This document shows positions 5,694 through 5,841 of a DNA stretch of 5,841 bases, piece after piece. The number at the start of each line of letters is the position of its first letter. Within the stretch, counting starts at the first letter, position 1. Origin of the DNA: Acidaminococcus fermentans (GTDB lineage: Bacteria > Bacillota_C > Negativicutes > Acidaminococcales > Acidaminococcaceae). Both the position numbers and the translations under genes were made by a program. The notes under the pieces were generated by a model, which saw only the letters and a list, made by a program, of their open reading frames with translations, searched no databases and was not told where the DNA came from. The stretch covers positions 1-5,841 of the forward strand of contig SFHH01000127.1 in assembly GCA_004555735.1 (NCBI GenBank). The letters are read 5' to 3'.

Positions 5694-5822
5694 AGCCGAA
5701 TGAGAAATTTGCAAGCAAATTTTTTGAAGGTACAAACCCTAGTCTGCTAACGATAAGATATTCGTTTCTATATCCAGCACGATACTGGTTCTACACCTTC
5801 AAAAGAACCTGGCCATGGGGAC
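5694..5822 (+). repeat. Right copy of the 129-bp inverted repeat module
   Basis: This is the reverse complement of 1-129 with three substitutions. They are T at 5723 where the left copy (read in this orientation) has C, G at 5729 versus T, and G at 5742 versus A. It starts AGCCGAATGAG and carries the AGAAATTTGC palindrome arm (5703-5712). The middle holds GATAT/ATATC (5757-5774) and CCAG/CTGG dyads, and the outer end is the CCATGGGGAC motif. TTTTGAAGGT (5722-5731) and ACCTTCAAAA (5795-5804) form a 10-bp inverted repeat enclosing the middle. It lies downstream of the LysR gene in the same relative position as the left copy downstream of the nitroreductase gene. Confidence 0.9.
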
Positions 5823-5829
5823 AGGTTCT
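5804..5829. repeat. REP-like palindrome at the outer end of the repeat
   Basis: The arms AGAACCTG (5804-5811) and CAGGTTCT (5822-5829) flank a 10-base loop containing CCATGG and GGGGA. GGTTCT at 5787-5792 can also pair with AGAACC at 5804-5809, so two alternative hairpins exist. The GGGGACAGGTTC core resembles REP palindromes I recall from Firmicutes with Y1-type REP-associated transposases. The left copy is cut by the window edge. Confidence 0.5.
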
Positions 5830-5841
5830 ATCCAACGGCTC

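Noticed and set aside
1..5822. A composite transposon or integrative element bounded by the inverted repeats
   Set aside because: No transposase, integrase or target-site duplication is visible, and the genes are ordinary metabolic ones. Placement downstream of genes at both ends fits a dispersed intergenic repeat better.

Overview
The window reads as chromosomal DNA of an anaerobic Firmicute with an outer membrane, most likely a Negativicute such as Acidaminococcus or a relative. This is a judgement from overall gene style, moderately GC-rich coding DNA with AT-rich promoters, strong AGGAGG-type ribosome binding sites and the gene families present. No marker gene fixes the taxon. There is no stretch over 300 bp without a gene or repeat.

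Layout, left to right. Positions 1-185 hold an intergenic repeat (129-bp module plus a 7-bp tandem array) and a perfect hairpin that abuts the stop codon of a leftward nitroreductase-family gene (186-716). A 173-bp divergent spacer (717-889) carries a good rightward promoter for a secreted, cysteine-free protein of unknown function (890-1789). That gene converges on a leftward operon, and the two share one bidirectional terminator whose stem contains both stop codons (1789-1832). The operon, in transcription order, is a small SAF-domain subunit (4557-4255), a large UxaA/GarD/SuyB-type lyase subunit (4242-3082) and a DAACS-family symporter (3051-1831). Across a very AT-rich 124-bp spacer lies a divergent LysR-type regulator (4682-5612) that is split by a frameshift. 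The right end (5613-5841) holds a hairpin, a second 7-bp array and a second copy of the 129-bp module in inverted orientation.

How the genes may work together: the symporter, the two-subunit dehydratase/lyase and the divergent LysR gene form a compact uptake-and-breakdown unit for an anionic hydroxyacid. Candidates are a sugar acid, a sulfolactate-like compound or another hydroxy-dicarboxylate. The substrate cannot be read from sequence. Three features suggest it may be unusual: the SAF subunit lacks the usual histidines near its end, and the symporter has Asn at two positions that are Asp in glutamate/aspartate transporters. The regulator appears broken, so the operon may be uninducible or misregulated in this strain.

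The most distinctive non-coding feature is the pair of inverted repeats bracketing the region. They are 126/129 identical, and each sits downstream of a gene in the order stop codon, hairpin, 7-bp tandem units, 129-bp module. The array units differ between the two copies by the same base in every comparable unit. The outer end of the module resembles the GGGGACAGGTTC-type REP palindromes that I recall from Firmicutes carrying REP-associated Y1 transposases. No transposase is present here.
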